DNA of 64,000 nt from Streptomyces lichenis. Its GTDB lineage: Bacteria > Actinomycetota > Actinomycetes > Streptomycetales > Streptomycetaceae. Shown here piece by piece: positions 46,872-58,101 of this stretch (position 1 is its first letter; the number at the start of each line of letters is the position of its first letter). The notes under the pieces were generated by a model, which ran no database searches, was not told the origin of the DNA, and was given only the letters and a program-made list of their open reading frames with translations. A program made the translations under genes and the position numbers. The stretch is taken from the NCBI RefSeq assembly GCF_023218175.1, contig NZ_JALPTH010000006.1:224719-288718 (forward strand). The letters run 5' to 3'.

Positions 46872-47146
46872 ATCTCTTATGGTGTAAGGGATTTCCCTCT
46901 TGAAGCACGACCTGCCGAACGGAAGGAGTTGCCCGAGATTTAAGAGTGAATCCCTGGTGTCCCGAGTTGACATGTGGCACGCACCCCGGGTGCTTCATCT
47001 CAGCGCGGGCCCGCCTGTGAGGCGGGCCCGCACATGGCGTTGAACGCCTCAAGAAGCCCGCACGCGACCCGTGTGTACGGCCGCAGTTCATCGAAGCACA
47101 CCGCGCCGGGCAGGACTCGGACGAAGCCGCGTCCTGCGTGGCCGTG
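46872..47146. other. Spacer between the islet and the ABC exporter, with hairpin
   Basis: No gene is supported. An 11-bp hairpin GCGGGCCCGCC / GGCGGGCCCGC at 47005-47031 (TGTGA loop) probably terminates the ABC exporter operon on the minus strand, 116 bases after its stop, or marks the islet border. Confidence 0.55.
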
Positions 47147-49060
47147 TCAGCCCACCACGCTCTCCCGCCAGGCGCGGTGCAGGCCGGCGAAGTGGCCGTC
47201 GGTGGCGGCGATGAGGTCGGCGGGGGCGCCGTCCTCGATGATGCGGCCGTGCTCCATCACCAGCACCCGGTCGGCGATCTCGACGGTGGAGAGGCGGTGG
47301 GCGATCACCAGGGCGGTGCGGCCGTGCAGCACGGTGTCCATGGCCCGCTGCACCGCCCGTTCGCCGGGGATGTCCAGGGAGCTGGTCGCCTCGTCCAGGA
47401 TCAGCACGCCGGGGTCGGCGAGCAGGGCCCGGGCGAAGGCGACCAGTTGGCGCTGGCCGGCGGAGATCCGGCCGCCCCGTTTGCGTACGTCGGTGTCGTA
47501 GCCGTCCGGGAGGGAGATGATGAAGTCGTGCGCGCCGATGGCCTTGGCGGCCTGCTCGATCTCCTCGCGGGTGGCGTCGGGCCGGCCGATGGCGATGTTC
47601 TCGGCGACCGTGCCGGAGAACAGGAACGCCTCCTGGGTCACCATCACCACCCCGCGCCGCAGTTCGGGCACCGACAGGTCCCGCAGGTCGACGCCGTCCA
47701 GCAGCACCCGCCCGCCGGTCGGGTCGTAGAAGCGGGCCAGCAGCTTCGCCAGGGTGGACTTGCCGGCGCCGGTGGAGCCGACCACGGCCACCGTCTGGCC
47801 GGCCGGGACGGTCAGACCGAAGCGGGGCAGCACCTCACCGCCGGTGCGGTAGGCGAAGCCGGCGGCCTCGAAGACGATCTCGCGGCCGGGGGCCTCGGCC
47901 GGGAGGGGCGGCAGCTCGCGCGGCGAGGCCGGCTCCGGCACGGAGGGCGTCTGGGCCAGCAGGCCGGCGATCTTGGCCAGCGAGGCCGCCGCCGACTCCC
48001 AGGAGTTGAGGAACATCCCCAGCCGGTCGATCGGGTCGTACAGCCGGCGGATGTAGAGCACCGCCGCCGCCAGCACCCCGAGCGCCAGGGTGCCGTCCGC
48101 GACCCGCCAGGCGCCCCACAGCACCATCCCGGCCACCGCGGTGTTGGCGGTCAGCCGGGAGCCGACCACATAGCGGGCCATCTCCAGGATGGCGTCCCCG
48201 TTGCGCCGCTCATGGCCCCGGTTCAGCCGCCCGAAGCGTTCCTCGTCGGCGCGCTCCCGGCGGAACGCCTTCACCGGCCGGATCCCGTTGACCGTCTCCG
48301 CCAGCCGCACGATGACCGAGGCGATCGCCGTCGAGCGGGCGCTGAAGGCCACCTCCGCCCGCCGCCGGTAGAGCTGCACCAACAGGTACAGCGGGATGAA
48401 GGAGGCCACCGCGACCGCGCCGATGCCCAGGTCCAGCCAGAGCAGCATGGCCGAGATGTAGGCGAAGGAGAGGACCACACCCAGGAGTTCCTGCAGCCCC
48501 TCGGCGAGCAGCTCGCGCAGCGACTCCACGTCCGCGGTCGAGCGGGAGATCAGCCGCCCCGAGGTGTAGCGCTCGTGGAAGTCCACGCTCAGCGCCTGGG
48601 CGTGCCGGAAGATCCGCCCGCGCAGGTCCAGCAGTACGTCCTGGCTGACCCGGGCGGCGGCTCGGATGAAGGCGTAGTGGAACCCGGCGCCCGTCACCGC
48701 GCAGAGCGCGAAGCCGACCGCCACCAGTACCAGCGGCCCGCTGTCGTCGGCCCGCAGCGCCGGTACGGCCCGGTCGATGGCGTACGCCACCAGCAGTGGC
48801 CCCGCCTGCACGGCGGCCTGCTGGATCAGCAGGAGCAGTGCGGACAGCACCACCCAGCGGCGCCGCGGGGCCAGCAGCGACCGCAGCAGCCGGCCGGTCG
48901 CCCCCTTGGCCACCGGCAGCTCGTCCCGGTCGAAGTCGTCACCGGGGACCTGGACCCGGGTGGGTTCGGCCGGCCGGACCGCTTGCTCGTCCACCACGCC
49001 GGCGCCCGCGCCCGGACCCGTACTCGCTTCCGTACCCGGCCCCGTCGTCGTATCCGTCAT
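47147..49060 (-). CDS. ABC exporter half-transporter, subunit 2 (canonical Walker B, SAGQ signature)
   Basis: A 637-residue fused membrane/ATPase half-transporter. After an acidic N-terminal 55 residues come six membrane helices (VVLSALLLLIQQAAVQAGPLLVAY onwards) and an ATPase domain with Walker A VVGSTGAGKSTL, Q-loop VTQEAFLF, signature RISAGQRQLVAFARALL, Walker B VLILDEATSSLD and switch His in VIAHRLSTV. The signature has Ala in place of Gly (SAGQ), while the catalytic Glu is intact. Its ATG overlaps the stop of the partner gene (ATGA). Together they should form a heterodimeric type IV exporter; substrate unknown. Confidence 0.93.
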   Translation of the reverse strand: MTDTTTGPGTEASTGPGAGAGVVDEQAVRPAEPTRVQVPGDDFDRDELPVAKGATGRLLRSLLAPRRRWVVLSALLLLIQQAAVQAGPLLVAYAIDRAVPALRADDSGPLVLVAVGFALCAVTGAGFHYAFIRAAARVSQDVLLDLRGRIFRHAQALSVDFHERYTSGRLISRSTADVESLRELLAEGLQELLGVVLSFAYISAMLLWLDLGIGAVAVASFIPLYLLVQLYRRRAEVAFSARSTAIASVIVRLAETVNGIRPVKAFRRERADEERFGRLNRGHERRNGDAILEMARYVVGSRLTANTAVAGMVLWGAWRVADGTLALGVLAAAVLYIRRLYDPIDRLGMFLNSWESAAASLAKIAGLLAQTPSVPEPASPRELPPLPAEAPGREIVFEAAGFAYRTGGEVLPRFGLTVPAGQTVAVVGSTGAGKSTLAKLLARFYDPTGGRVLLDGVDLRDLSVPELRRGVVMVTQEAFLFSGTVAENIAIGRPDATREEIEQAAKAIGAHDFIISLPDGYDTDVRKRGGRISAGQRQLVAFARALLADPGVLILDEATSSLDIPGERAVQRAMDTVLHGRTALVIAHRLSTVEIADRVLVMEHGRIIEDGAPADLIAATDGHFAGLHRAWRESVVG

Positions 49061-50901
49061 CGCACGCCCTCCGTCCGCACCCCGCCGGCGGCCTCGGCCG
49101 CGTCCGCCGACTCCGCGCCCGACATCAGCCAGGCGTACTCCACGCTCTCCCGCAGCAGTTCCTGGTGGGTGCCGACCGCCGCGATCCGGCCGCCGGAGAG
49201 CAGCGCCACCCGGTCGGCCAGCAGTACGGTGGAGGGGCGGTGCGCCACCACCAGCGCGGTGGTGTCCCGCAGCACCTCCCGCAGCGCGGCCTCCACCAGC
49301 GCCTCGGTGTGCACGTCCAGCGCGGAGAGCGGATCGTCCAGCACCAGGAACGACGGCCTGCCCACCACCGCCCGGGCCAGCGCGAGTCGCTGCCGCTGAC
49401 CGCCCGACAGGCTCAGCCCCTGCTCGCCGACCTCGGTCGCGGCGCCCTGCGGCAGCTCGTGGACGAAACCGGCCTGCGCCACCTCCAGCGCCCGCCGCAA
49501 CTCCGCCTCGCCCGCGCCCTCCGCCGCGCCCATCAGCACGTTCTCCGCGACGGTCGCCGAGAAGAGCGTGGGCTCCTCGAAGGCCACCGCCACCAGGGCG
49601 CGCAGCCGCTCCCGGTCCATCGCGGTGATGTCCTCGCCGTCCAGCAGCACCCGCCCGCCGGAGACCTCGTGCAGCCGGGGTACCAGCGCGGTCAGCGTGG
49701 TCTTGCCCGAGCCGGTCGCGCCGACCAGCGCCATGGTCTCGCCCGGGCGGATGTGCAGATCGACTCCGGCCAGCACGGGTGGGGCGTCCGCGGGGGCGTC
49801 CGGATACCGGAAGACGACGTTGTCGAAGCGCAGCCCGCCGCCGTCGGTCCTTCCTCCCCCGGCCGGCCGGTCCCTGGCCGCCGCGTCCCCGGCGTCCTCC
49901 TCGGGCTCGTCCATCACCTCGAAGAAGCGGTCCGCCGCGGTCGCCGTGTCCTGACTGATCGCCAGCAGGAAGCCGATCGACTCGACCGGCCAGCGCAGCG
50001 CCAGGGCGAGGGACAGGAACGCCACCAGGGTGCCCGCCGACAGCCCGCCGTCGGCCACCCGCAGCGAGCCCAGCACCAGGGCCGCGCCGATCGCCAGTTC
50101 GGGGATCAGGGTGATGATCGTCCAGATCCATGCCAGCAGCCTGGCCTTGCGCAACTCGGTGCCCCGCAGCCGCCCGGCCAGCGCCCGGAACGTCTCGGCC
50201 TGGCTGCGGTGTCGGCCGAAGCCCTTGATCACCCGGATGCCGAGGACGCTCTCCTCCACCAGCGTGGTCAGATCGCCCACCTGGTCCTGCGCCCGGCGTG
50301 CCACCGTGGAGTACCGGGTCTCGAACATCGACGAGGCGATGACCAGCGGCACCGCGGGCAGCAGCACCACCACCCCCAGCACCCAGTCCTGCGCCAGCAG
50401 CAGGACGCAACCGATCAGGATGGTCACCCCGTTGACGAACAGGAACGTCATGGGGAAGGCGAAGAACAGCCGGATCAGCGCGAGATCGGTGGTCGCCCGG
50501 GACAGCAACTGCCCCGACGCCCAGCGGTCGTGGAACGTGATCGGCAGCCGCTGCAACCGCGCGTACAGCGCACCGCGCATCGACGCCTCGACCGACGCCA
50601 GCGGCCGGGCCACCAGCCACCGGCGCAACCCGAACAGCAGCGCCTCGGCGATGCCCAGCACCAGCACCACCAGCGCGCCCAGCCAGACCCCGCCCGGATC
50701 CCCGTCCGCCACCGGCCCGTCCACCAGCCACTTGAGCACCAGCGGAATGACCAGGCTGAGCAACGAGGCCGCCACCGCGACCACCGCCGCGACGCCGATC
50801 CGCGCCCGCACCGGGCGGAGGTACGGCCACAGCCGCAGCAGTGAACGGACGGCGGACCGCTTGGCGGCCTTGGGCGCGGTGGGGGAGTGTGAGGTGGCCA
50901 T
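49057..50901 (-). CDS. ABC exporter half-transporter, subunit 1 (LSGGQ signature, Walker B Asp)
   Basis: A 614-residue half-transporter with six membrane helices (IGVAAVVAVAASLLSLVIPLVLKWLV onwards) and an ATPase domain: Walker A LVGATGSGKTTL, Q-loop AFEEPTLF, signature LSLSGGQRQRLALARAVV, Walker B FLVLDDPLSALD and switch His in VVAHRPSTV. The catalytic Glu after Walker B is Asp (LDD). With the SAGQ signature of subunit 2 this places one degenerate ATP site at the dimer interface, as in heterodimeric exporters such as TM287/288. ATG 50901 is chosen; GTG 50907 adds two residues. Confidence 0.93.
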   Translation of the reverse strand: MATSHSPTAPKAAKRSAVRSLLRLWPYLRPVRARIGVAAVVAVAASLLSLVIPLVLKWLVDGPVADGDPGGVWLGALVVLVLGIAEALLFGLRRWLVARPLASVEASMRGALYARLQRLPITFHDRWASGQLLSRATTDLALIRLFFAFPMTFLFVNGVTILIGCVLLLAQDWVLGVVVLLPAVPLVIASSMFETRYSTVARRAQDQVGDLTTLVEESVLGIRVIKGFGRHRSQAETFRALAGRLRGTELRKARLLAWIWTIITLIPELAIGAALVLGSLRVADGGLSAGTLVAFLSLALALRWPVESIGFLLAISQDTATAADRFFEVMDEPEEDAGDAAARDRPAGGGRTDGGGLRFDNVVFRYPDAPADAPPVLAGVDLHIRPGETMALVGATGSGKTTLTALVPRLHEVSGGRVLLDGEDITAMDRERLRALVAVAFEEPTLFSATVAENVLMGAAEGAGEAELRRALEVAQAGFVHELPQGAATEVGEQGLSLSGGQRQRLALARAVVGRPSFLVLDDPLSALDVHTEALVEAALREVLRDTTALVVAHRPSTVLLADRVALLSGGRIAAVGTHQELLRESVEYAWLMSGAESADAAEAAGGVRTEGVR

Positions 50902-51016
50902 CAGCACCGAGCCTACGGTTTGCGGCTGACAGGCCTCATGTGGTTTTCGGCCGGGGCGGGGGACGGGCCCGCGAGAAGGACGCGGTACCGCGGGCCTTGC
51001 GCGGTGGCCTCGCGAC

Positions 51017-53290
<2,274 letters not shown>

Positions 53291-53510
53291 CTGCCGGCCT
53301 CCCGCGGCTCGTCCGGTCGGACGTGCGCGAGAGGCGCGGCGTCCCTGCCGCGCCTCCCGCACCCGCCTGTTCCGGTTGTTGTTCGTGCGATGTGCTCCAC
53401 GTACGCCCCCGCCGGTCGGGGTTTGCTCTGTGTTCATTCCCGGGCGGCCAGGGCTCCCAACATCCGTGGAGGTCACGTTTCCCGTGCCGGAGGGTCGTCG
53501 TTGGCCGGGC

Positions 53511-54734
53511 ATGAGACGACTGTGGACGAGGGTGCCGAGGGCGTGGCTGCTGGTCGCCGCCGTGGCACTGGCCGGTTGCACCACCGACGGCGGCTGGGAC
53601 CTGGGGGCCGGCGGGGCGAAGGGGCGGGGGCCGGATGACGCCATCCGGGTGGTTCCCGCCGACCGGGCCACCGGTGTCGCCCCGGACGACCGGCTGGAGG
53701 TACGGGTGCCCAGTGGGCGCCTGGAGCGGGTGCGGGTGGTGAAGGTGGCCGACGCCCGGGTGGAGCCGGTGGCCGGCTCGGTCAGCGAGGACGGGCTGCG
53801 CTGGCGGCCCGCGCGCGGCACCCGGCTGGCCACCTCGGCCACGTACCGGGTGGAGGCGGTGGCGCTGGACGGGCACGGCCGCCGCTCGGCCCGGCACACC
53901 TCGTTCGCCACCGCCGTGCCCGAGCACCGCTTCATCGGTTACGGGAAGCCCGAGCACCGCTCGACCGTCGGCACCGGCATGATCGTGTCCTTCTCCTTCA
54001 GCCATCCGGTCCGCGACCGGGCGGCCGTGGAGCGGGCCATCCGGGTGACCGCCGACCCGGCGGTGGAGACGGCCGGGCACTGGTTCGGCGACGACCGGCT
54101 GGACATCCGGCCCAGGGAGTTCTGGCGGCCCGGGACGAAGGTCTCGGTGGACGTCCGGCTGCGGGACGTCGAGGGGGCGCCGGGGGTGTACGGCATCCAG
54201 GACAAGCGGATCGCCTTCACGGTGGGCCGCCACCAGGTCTCCCGGGTGGACGCCAGGGCGCACACCATGGAGGTGCGGCGGGACGGCGAGCTGCTCGCCA
54301 CCGTGCCGATCACCGCGGGGGCGGCGAAGAGCACCACGTACAACGGGAAGATGGTGGTCACCGAGATGTACGAGGTGACCCGGATGAACGGGGCGACGGT
54401 CGGCTTCACCGACGCGGACGGCAAGGGCGAGTACGACATCAAGGACGTGCCGCACGCGATGCGGCTCACCGACTCGGGCACCTTTCTGCACGGCAACTAC
54501 TGGGCGCGGCCGGATGTGTTCGGCTCCTCGAACGTGAGCCATGGCTGTGTGGGGCTGCGGGACGTGAAGGGCGGCAGCGCCGACGCCCCGGGCGGCTGGT
54601 TCTTCGACCGCACGCTGGTCGGGGACGTGGTGGAGGTGGTCAACTCGGCGGACCGGACGGTCGATCCGGGGAACGGGCTGAACGGCTGGAACCTGGACTG
54701 GGGGAGGTGGAGGGCGGGGTCGGCCCTGAGGTGA
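53511..54734 (+). CDS. Lipoprotein L,D-transpeptidase with Ig-like domains (copy 1)
   Basis: A 407-residue lipoprotein. The signal LLVAAVALAGC ends in a lipobox with lipidated Cys at about residue 23. Two Ig-like domains follow (DAIRVVPADRATGVAPDDRLEVRV; HRFIGYGKPEHRSTVGTGMIVSF), then the YkuD catalytic domain with HGNYW and SHGCVGLRD; the nucleophile is Cys346. Such enzymes make 3-3 crosslinks in peptidoglycan outside the membrane. An AGGGTCG-type site precedes ATG 53511 weakly. It is divergent from glgX and adjacent to a close paralogue downstream. Confidence 0.95.
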   Translation: MRRLWTRVPRAWLLVAAVALAGCTTDGGWDLGAGGAKGRGPDDAIRVVPADRATGVAPDDRLEVRVPSGRLERVRVVKVADARVEPVAGSVSEDGLRWRPARGTRLATSATYRVEAVALDGHGRRSARHTSFATAVPEHRFIGYGKPEHRSTVGTGMIVSFSFSHPVRDRAAVERAIRVTADPAVETAGHWFGDDRLDIRPREFWRPGTKVSVDVRLRDVEGAPGVYGIQDKRIAFTVGRHQVSRVDARAHTMEVRRDGELLATVPITAGAAKSTTYNGKMVVTEMYEVTRMNGATVGFTDADGKGEYDIKDVPHAMRLTDSGTFLHGNYWARPDVFGSSNVSHGCVGLRDVKGGSADAPGGWFFDRTLVGDVVEVVNSADRTVDPGNGLNGWNLDWGRWRAGSALR

Positions 54735-55024
54735 GGGGGTGGGGGGATGGGGGGGGAGTGGTGGGCGGGGGCCGTCCCTTGGTTGCTGGACGTTGGGGTG
54801 GGGCGGCCCCTGCGGCCCCCGCCTGCGGTGACGGGCGCCTGGAGCCGCCTCCGCGGCCTGCGCGCATGATCTCCGCTCGGCGCGGACACATTCGGGACTG
54901 AACGGTGACATGCGTGCACTCTTCGCGTCGCTCCCGGTGTGATTATCTATCGCCGAGCGCGCAATTCTGAGCGCTGGGGGAGTGCGGGCCCTGGGATCGG
55001 GCCGTGCGAGGGGAGAACACCGAA
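54735..55024. other. Spacer between the two L,D-transpeptidase genes
   Basis: 290 bases: a G-rich stretch at 54735-54800 with runs of G on the plus strand, no clear terminator, and an AT-richer segment at 54937-54970 that should hold the promoter of copy 2. Confidence 0.4.
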
Positions 55025-56278
55025 GTGAACGGGTCGCCGATATCCGGTGCGTCGGCCGGGGCGGGTGCGGGGCGTACGGGCAGAGGACTGCTCGCGGTGC
55101 TGCTGGGGGCATTGCTGCTGCTGGTGACGGCGTGCGGGGGTTCTGACTCCGGCGCCGGGACCGGCGGGGAGGGCGGCAAGGGCAAAGGCCAGGCGGGGCA
55201 GGTGGCCGACGGCCCCTCCGACGCCGTGGTCACCGTGTCCCCCAAGGACGGTGCCGAGTCGGTCGCCACCAGCGGGGCGCTGAAGGTCACCGCCGAGCAG
55301 GGGAAGCTGACCGAGGTCGAGGTCGCCGACTCCAAGGGCAACAAGGTCGAGGGGAAGCTCGCCGGGGACGGCGCCAGCTGGACCCCCGTACGGCATCTGG
55401 CGGCGTCCACCAAGTACAAGGTGCACGCGGTGGCCAAGGACGAGTCCGGGCGGGAGTCCGCCAAGGACACCGTCTTCACCACGCTGGTGCCGCAGAACAC
55501 CTTCATCGGGACCTACACGCCCGAGGACGGCTCCACGGTCGGCGTCGGCATGCCGGTGTCGATCAAGTTCAACCGGGGGATCACCGACCCGGCCGCCGTG
55601 GAGAAGGCGGTCAAGGTGACCGCCCAGCCGTCGGTGCCGATCGAGGGCCACTGGTTCGGCAACGACCGGCTCGACTTCCGGCCGGAGAAGTACTGGGCCG
55701 CCGGCACCAAGGTGACGGTCCGGCTGGACCTGGACGGCGTCGAGGGGCGCCCGGGGGTCTACGGCGAGCAGGCGAAGACCATCCGCTTCACCATCGGCCG
55801 CAGCCAGGTGTCCACGGTGGACGCCGGCGCCCACACCATGAAGGTGGTGCGGGACGGCAAGCTGCTGAAGAACGTCCCGATCACCGCGGGCGCGCCCTCC
55901 ACCACCACGTACAACGGCCAGATGGTGATCAGCGAGAAGTACAAGGTGACCCGGATGAACGGCGCCACCGTGGGCTTCGGCGGCGAATACGACATCAAGG
56001 ACGTGCCGCACGCCATGCGGCTGTCCCAGTCGGGCACCTTCGTGCACGGCAACTACTGGGCGTCGGCCGACACCTTCGGGTCCTCCAACGTCAGCCACGG
56101 CTGCGTCGGGCTGCGGGACGTCCGGGGCGGCGGGGACCCGGGGATGCCGTCCGCGTGGTTCTACGACAACTCGCTGATCGGTGACGTGATCATCGTGAAG
56201 AACTCCAAGGACAAGGAGATCGCCCCGGACAACGGCCTGAACGGCTGGAACATGTCCTGGTCGGAGTGGAAGGCGTAG
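55025..56278 (+). CDS. Lipoprotein L,D-transpeptidase with Ig-like domains (copy 2)
   Basis: A 417-residue lipoprotein paralogous to copy 1. The signal LLAVLLGALLLLVTAC ends in a VTAC lipobox, followed by a Gly/Ser linker, two Ig-like domains (DAVVTVSPKDGAESVATSGALKV; NTFIGTYTPEDGSTVGVGMPV) and the YkuD domain with HGNYW and SHGCVGLRD; nucleophile Cys360. GTG 55025 is chosen for GAGGGGAG about 9 bases upstream; GTG 55004 is possible. The shared C-terminus (NGLNGWN) shows that the two arose by tandem duplication. Confidence 0.95.
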   Translation: MNGSPISGASAGAGAGRTGRGLLAVLLGALLLLVTACGGSDSGAGTGGEGGKGKGQAGQVADGPSDAVVTVSPKDGAESVATSGALKVTAEQGKLTEVEVADSKGNKVEGKLAGDGASWTPVRHLAASTKYKVHAVAKDESGRESAKDTVFTTLVPQNTFIGTYTPEDGSTVGVGMPVSIKFNRGITDPAAVEKAVKVTAQPSVPIEGHWFGNDRLDFRPEKYWAAGTKVTVRLDLDGVEGRPGVYGEQAKTIRFTIGRSQVSTVDAGAHTMKVVRDGKLLKNVPITAGAPSTTTYNGQMVISEKYKVTRMNGATVGFGGEYDIKDVPHAMRLSQSGTFVHGNYWASADTFGSSNVSHGCVGLRDVRGGGDPGMPSAWFYDNSLIGDVIIVKNSKDKEIAPDNGLNGWNMSWSEWKA

Positions 56279-56327
56279 CAGCCGCCGGCTGTACGGAGTC
56301 GTACGGCTGTGGGGAGTTGTGTACGGG

Positions 56328-56365
56328 CGGGCCCGGTGCCGTGTGAGACGGCACCGGGCCCGTGT
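56328..56365 (+). terminator. 15-bp hairpin terminator after the second L,D-transpeptidase
   Basis: CGGGCCCGGTGCCGT (56328-56342) pairs exactly with 56348-56362 around GTGAG, followed by TGTGTG. Confidence 0.9.
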
Positions 56366-56398
56366 GTGTCCGGAGGGGGTGGGGGCGGGTGGGGCGCC

Positions 56399-56632
56399 TC
56401 AGCGGATGTCGATCACGCTGACGGTGATGTACCTGTCCGCGATGACGTAGACGATCTGGCCGCCGGAGAACTTCTTCGCCCACGAGTTGTCACCGAGGTC
56501 GGTGGCGCCTTGGCGCGGGTCCTGCCGTAAGCCGTCGATCGCCGACAGGAACGCCGTACGACGCGGCCCCGCCAGGACCTGGTCCCGTTTCGCTTCCGCC
56601 CGGTTGGTGTAGCGGATCGTGTAGGTCGCCAT
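56399..56632 (-). CDS. RelE/ParE-superfamily toxin
   Basis: A 77-residue protein of the RelE/ParE fold: MATYTIRYTNRAEAKRDQVLAG, a helical middle (TAFLSAIDGLRQDPRQGATDLG) and C-terminal strands (WAKKFSGGQIVYVIADRYITVSVIDIR). RelE-type toxins cut mRNA on the ribosome and ParE-type poison gyrase; the sequence alone does not decide. Its ATG shares one base with the stop of the preceding antitoxin gene (TGATG), the usual coupled order with antitoxin first. Confidence 0.8.
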   Translation of the reverse strand: MATYTIRYTNRAEAKRDQVLAGPRRTAFLSAIDGLRQDPRQGATDLGDNSWAKKFSGGQIVYVIADRYITVSVIDIR

Positions 56633-56847
56633 CAGGCGCCGCCCCCGTCCGCTGTCGAGGCCTTCCCGGCGTCAAGCCGCTCGGTGATCATGTCGCTGTA
56701 CCGCTGGACGAACTCTTCGACCGGCTTGAGGTTCAGGTCCTCGGCCGCTTCGAGCAGCCGCTCACGCAGACCGTCCGTGAAGGCCCGGAACTCCGCGTCG
56801 GTCGGAAGCTCCTCGATGATCTCGTAGGGCGTCAGGGTCGCTGCCAA
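56632..56847 (-). CDS. Antitoxin of the RelE-like pair
   Basis: A 71-residue acidic protein (AATLTPYEIIEELPTDAEFRAFTDGLRERLLEAAEDLNLKPVEEFVQRYSDMITERL), mostly helical. TTG 56847 follows GGAGGT by 8 bases. The protein lies directly upstream of, and overlaps, the toxin gene. I cannot name its DNA-binding family; no classical helix-turn-helix or ribbon-helix is obvious. Antitoxin role is inferred from size, charge and position. Confidence 0.72.
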   Translation of the reverse strand: MAATLTPYEIIEELPTDAEFRAFTDGLRERLLEAAEDLNLKPVEEFVQRYSDMITERLDAGKASTADGGGA

Positions 56848-57023
56848 GGCTCGTACCTCCTGGTGGTCGGTGGGTTCGTGACCTTAGCCGTCACGGTCTG
56901 GCTGAGGAGCGCAAGTCCGCGCTCGTACACCGGATCGGAGGAGGACCGGCACGAGAAGGCCCCTGGGTCGGACCAGGGGCGTCGCTGCCATGAGTGGCAC
57001 CGCCGTGTGGTCTGGTGGCGCTG

Positions 57024-57059
57024 TTAACGCCGGCTAACCCGGGGGCTAATCTGCCGGGT
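57024..57059 (+). promoter_or_regulatory. Leaderless promoter of the enoyl-CoA hydratase gene
   Basis: TTAACG (57024-57029), a 17-base spacer and TAATCT (57047-57052) end exactly 7 bases before the ATG at 57060. No ribosome binding site exists between, so transcription probably starts at the A of the start codon. Confidence 0.65.
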
Positions 57060-57827
57060 ATGACCGCAACGCTTGAAGTCTCCGAAGGTGTCGGCACCAT
57101 CCGACTGGACCGTCCGCCGATGAACGCGCTCGATGTGGCGACCCAGGACCGGCTGAAGGAGCTCGCCGAGGAGGCGGGTCGGCGGGACGATGTGCGGGCC
57201 GTGGTGATCTACGGCGGGGAGAAGGTGTTCGCGGCCGGGGCGGACATCAAGGAGATGCAGAACATGGACCACGCGGCGATGGTGCTGCGGGCCAAGGCGC
57301 TCCAGGACTCGTTCACCGCCGTCGCCCGCATCCCCAAGCCCGTCGTGGCGGCCGTCACCGGGTACGCGCTCGGCGGCGGCTGCGAGCTGGCGCTCTGCGC
57401 CGACATCCGGATCGCCGCCGACAACGCCAAGCTGGGGCAGCCGGAGATCCTGCTCGGGCTCATCCCCGGCGCGGGCGGCACCCAGCGCCTGGCCCGGCTT
57501 GTCGGGCCTTCGCGCGCCAAGGACCTGATCTTCACCGGCCGCCAGGTGAGGGCCGAGGAGGCGCTGGCGATCGGGCTGGTGGACCGGGTCGTCCCGGCCG
57601 GCGAGGTGTACGAGCAGGCGCACGCCTGGGCGGCGAAGCTGGCCAAGGGGCCGGCGATCGCGCTGCGTGCCGCCAAGGAGGCCGTGGACGCCGGGCTGGA
57701 GACCGACATCGACACCGGGCTCACCATCGAACGCAACTGGTTCGCCGGGCTGTTCGCCACCGAGGACCGCGAGATCGGGATGCGGAGCTTTGTGGAGGAG
57801 GGGCCGGGCAAGGCCAAGTTCGTGTGA
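57060..57827 (+). CDS. Enoyl-CoA hydratase/isomerase family protein
   Basis: A 255-residue crotonase-fold enzyme. The oxyanion-hole segments are present (VFAAGADIKEMQNM and YALGGGCELALCADIRIA), as are both usual catalytic Glu positions (GQPEILLGLIPGAGGTQRL). These fit a true enoyl-CoA hydratase adding water to trans-2-enoyl-CoA in fatty acid or amino acid breakdown. ATG 57060 has no ribosome binding site; a -10 box ends 7 bases upstream, so translation is likely leaderless. It stands alone with no linked beta-oxidation gene. Confidence 0.93.
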   Translation: MTATLEVSEGVGTIRLDRPPMNALDVATQDRLKELAEEAGRRDDVRAVVIYGGEKVFAAGADIKEMQNMDHAAMVLRAKALQDSFTAVARIPKPVVAAVTGYALGGGCELALCADIRIAADNAKLGQPEILLGLIPGAGGTQRLARLVGPSRAKDLIFTGRQVRAEEALAIGLVDRVVPAGEVYEQAHAWAAKLAKGPAIALRAAKEAVDAGLETDIDTGLTIERNWFAGLFATEDREIGMRSFVEEGPGKAKFV

Positions 57828-58101
57828 TGTAGGGGTTGTTGCTGGAGGGTGGGGGCGGCGGGCGTCATCCGTGCGGGTGGTTTGGCGCCTTGACGGGGGC
57901 TTAAGGCTGCCGGGGGCCGGTCGCCCGCCCGGGCATCCGAGTCACGCCGGGCTGCGGGGTGTTGCCGCAGTTCAGGGGGGTGGTGGGGAGGGAGGGAGGT
58001 GGGGCGGCCGGCCGGGGCGGGGGTGCTGGGGGCCGGTGGCGGCGGCCGCCCAATCCGGTGGAACGGCCCCGTGGGGCCGGGCGGGCGGCCATGATGGGGG
58101 C
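57828..58101. other. Spacer upstream of the anti-sigma-type ATPase gene
   Basis: 274 bases, rich in G runs on the plus strand. TTGACG at about 57891-57896 could be a -35 element. No gene and no clear terminator. Confidence 0.35.
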
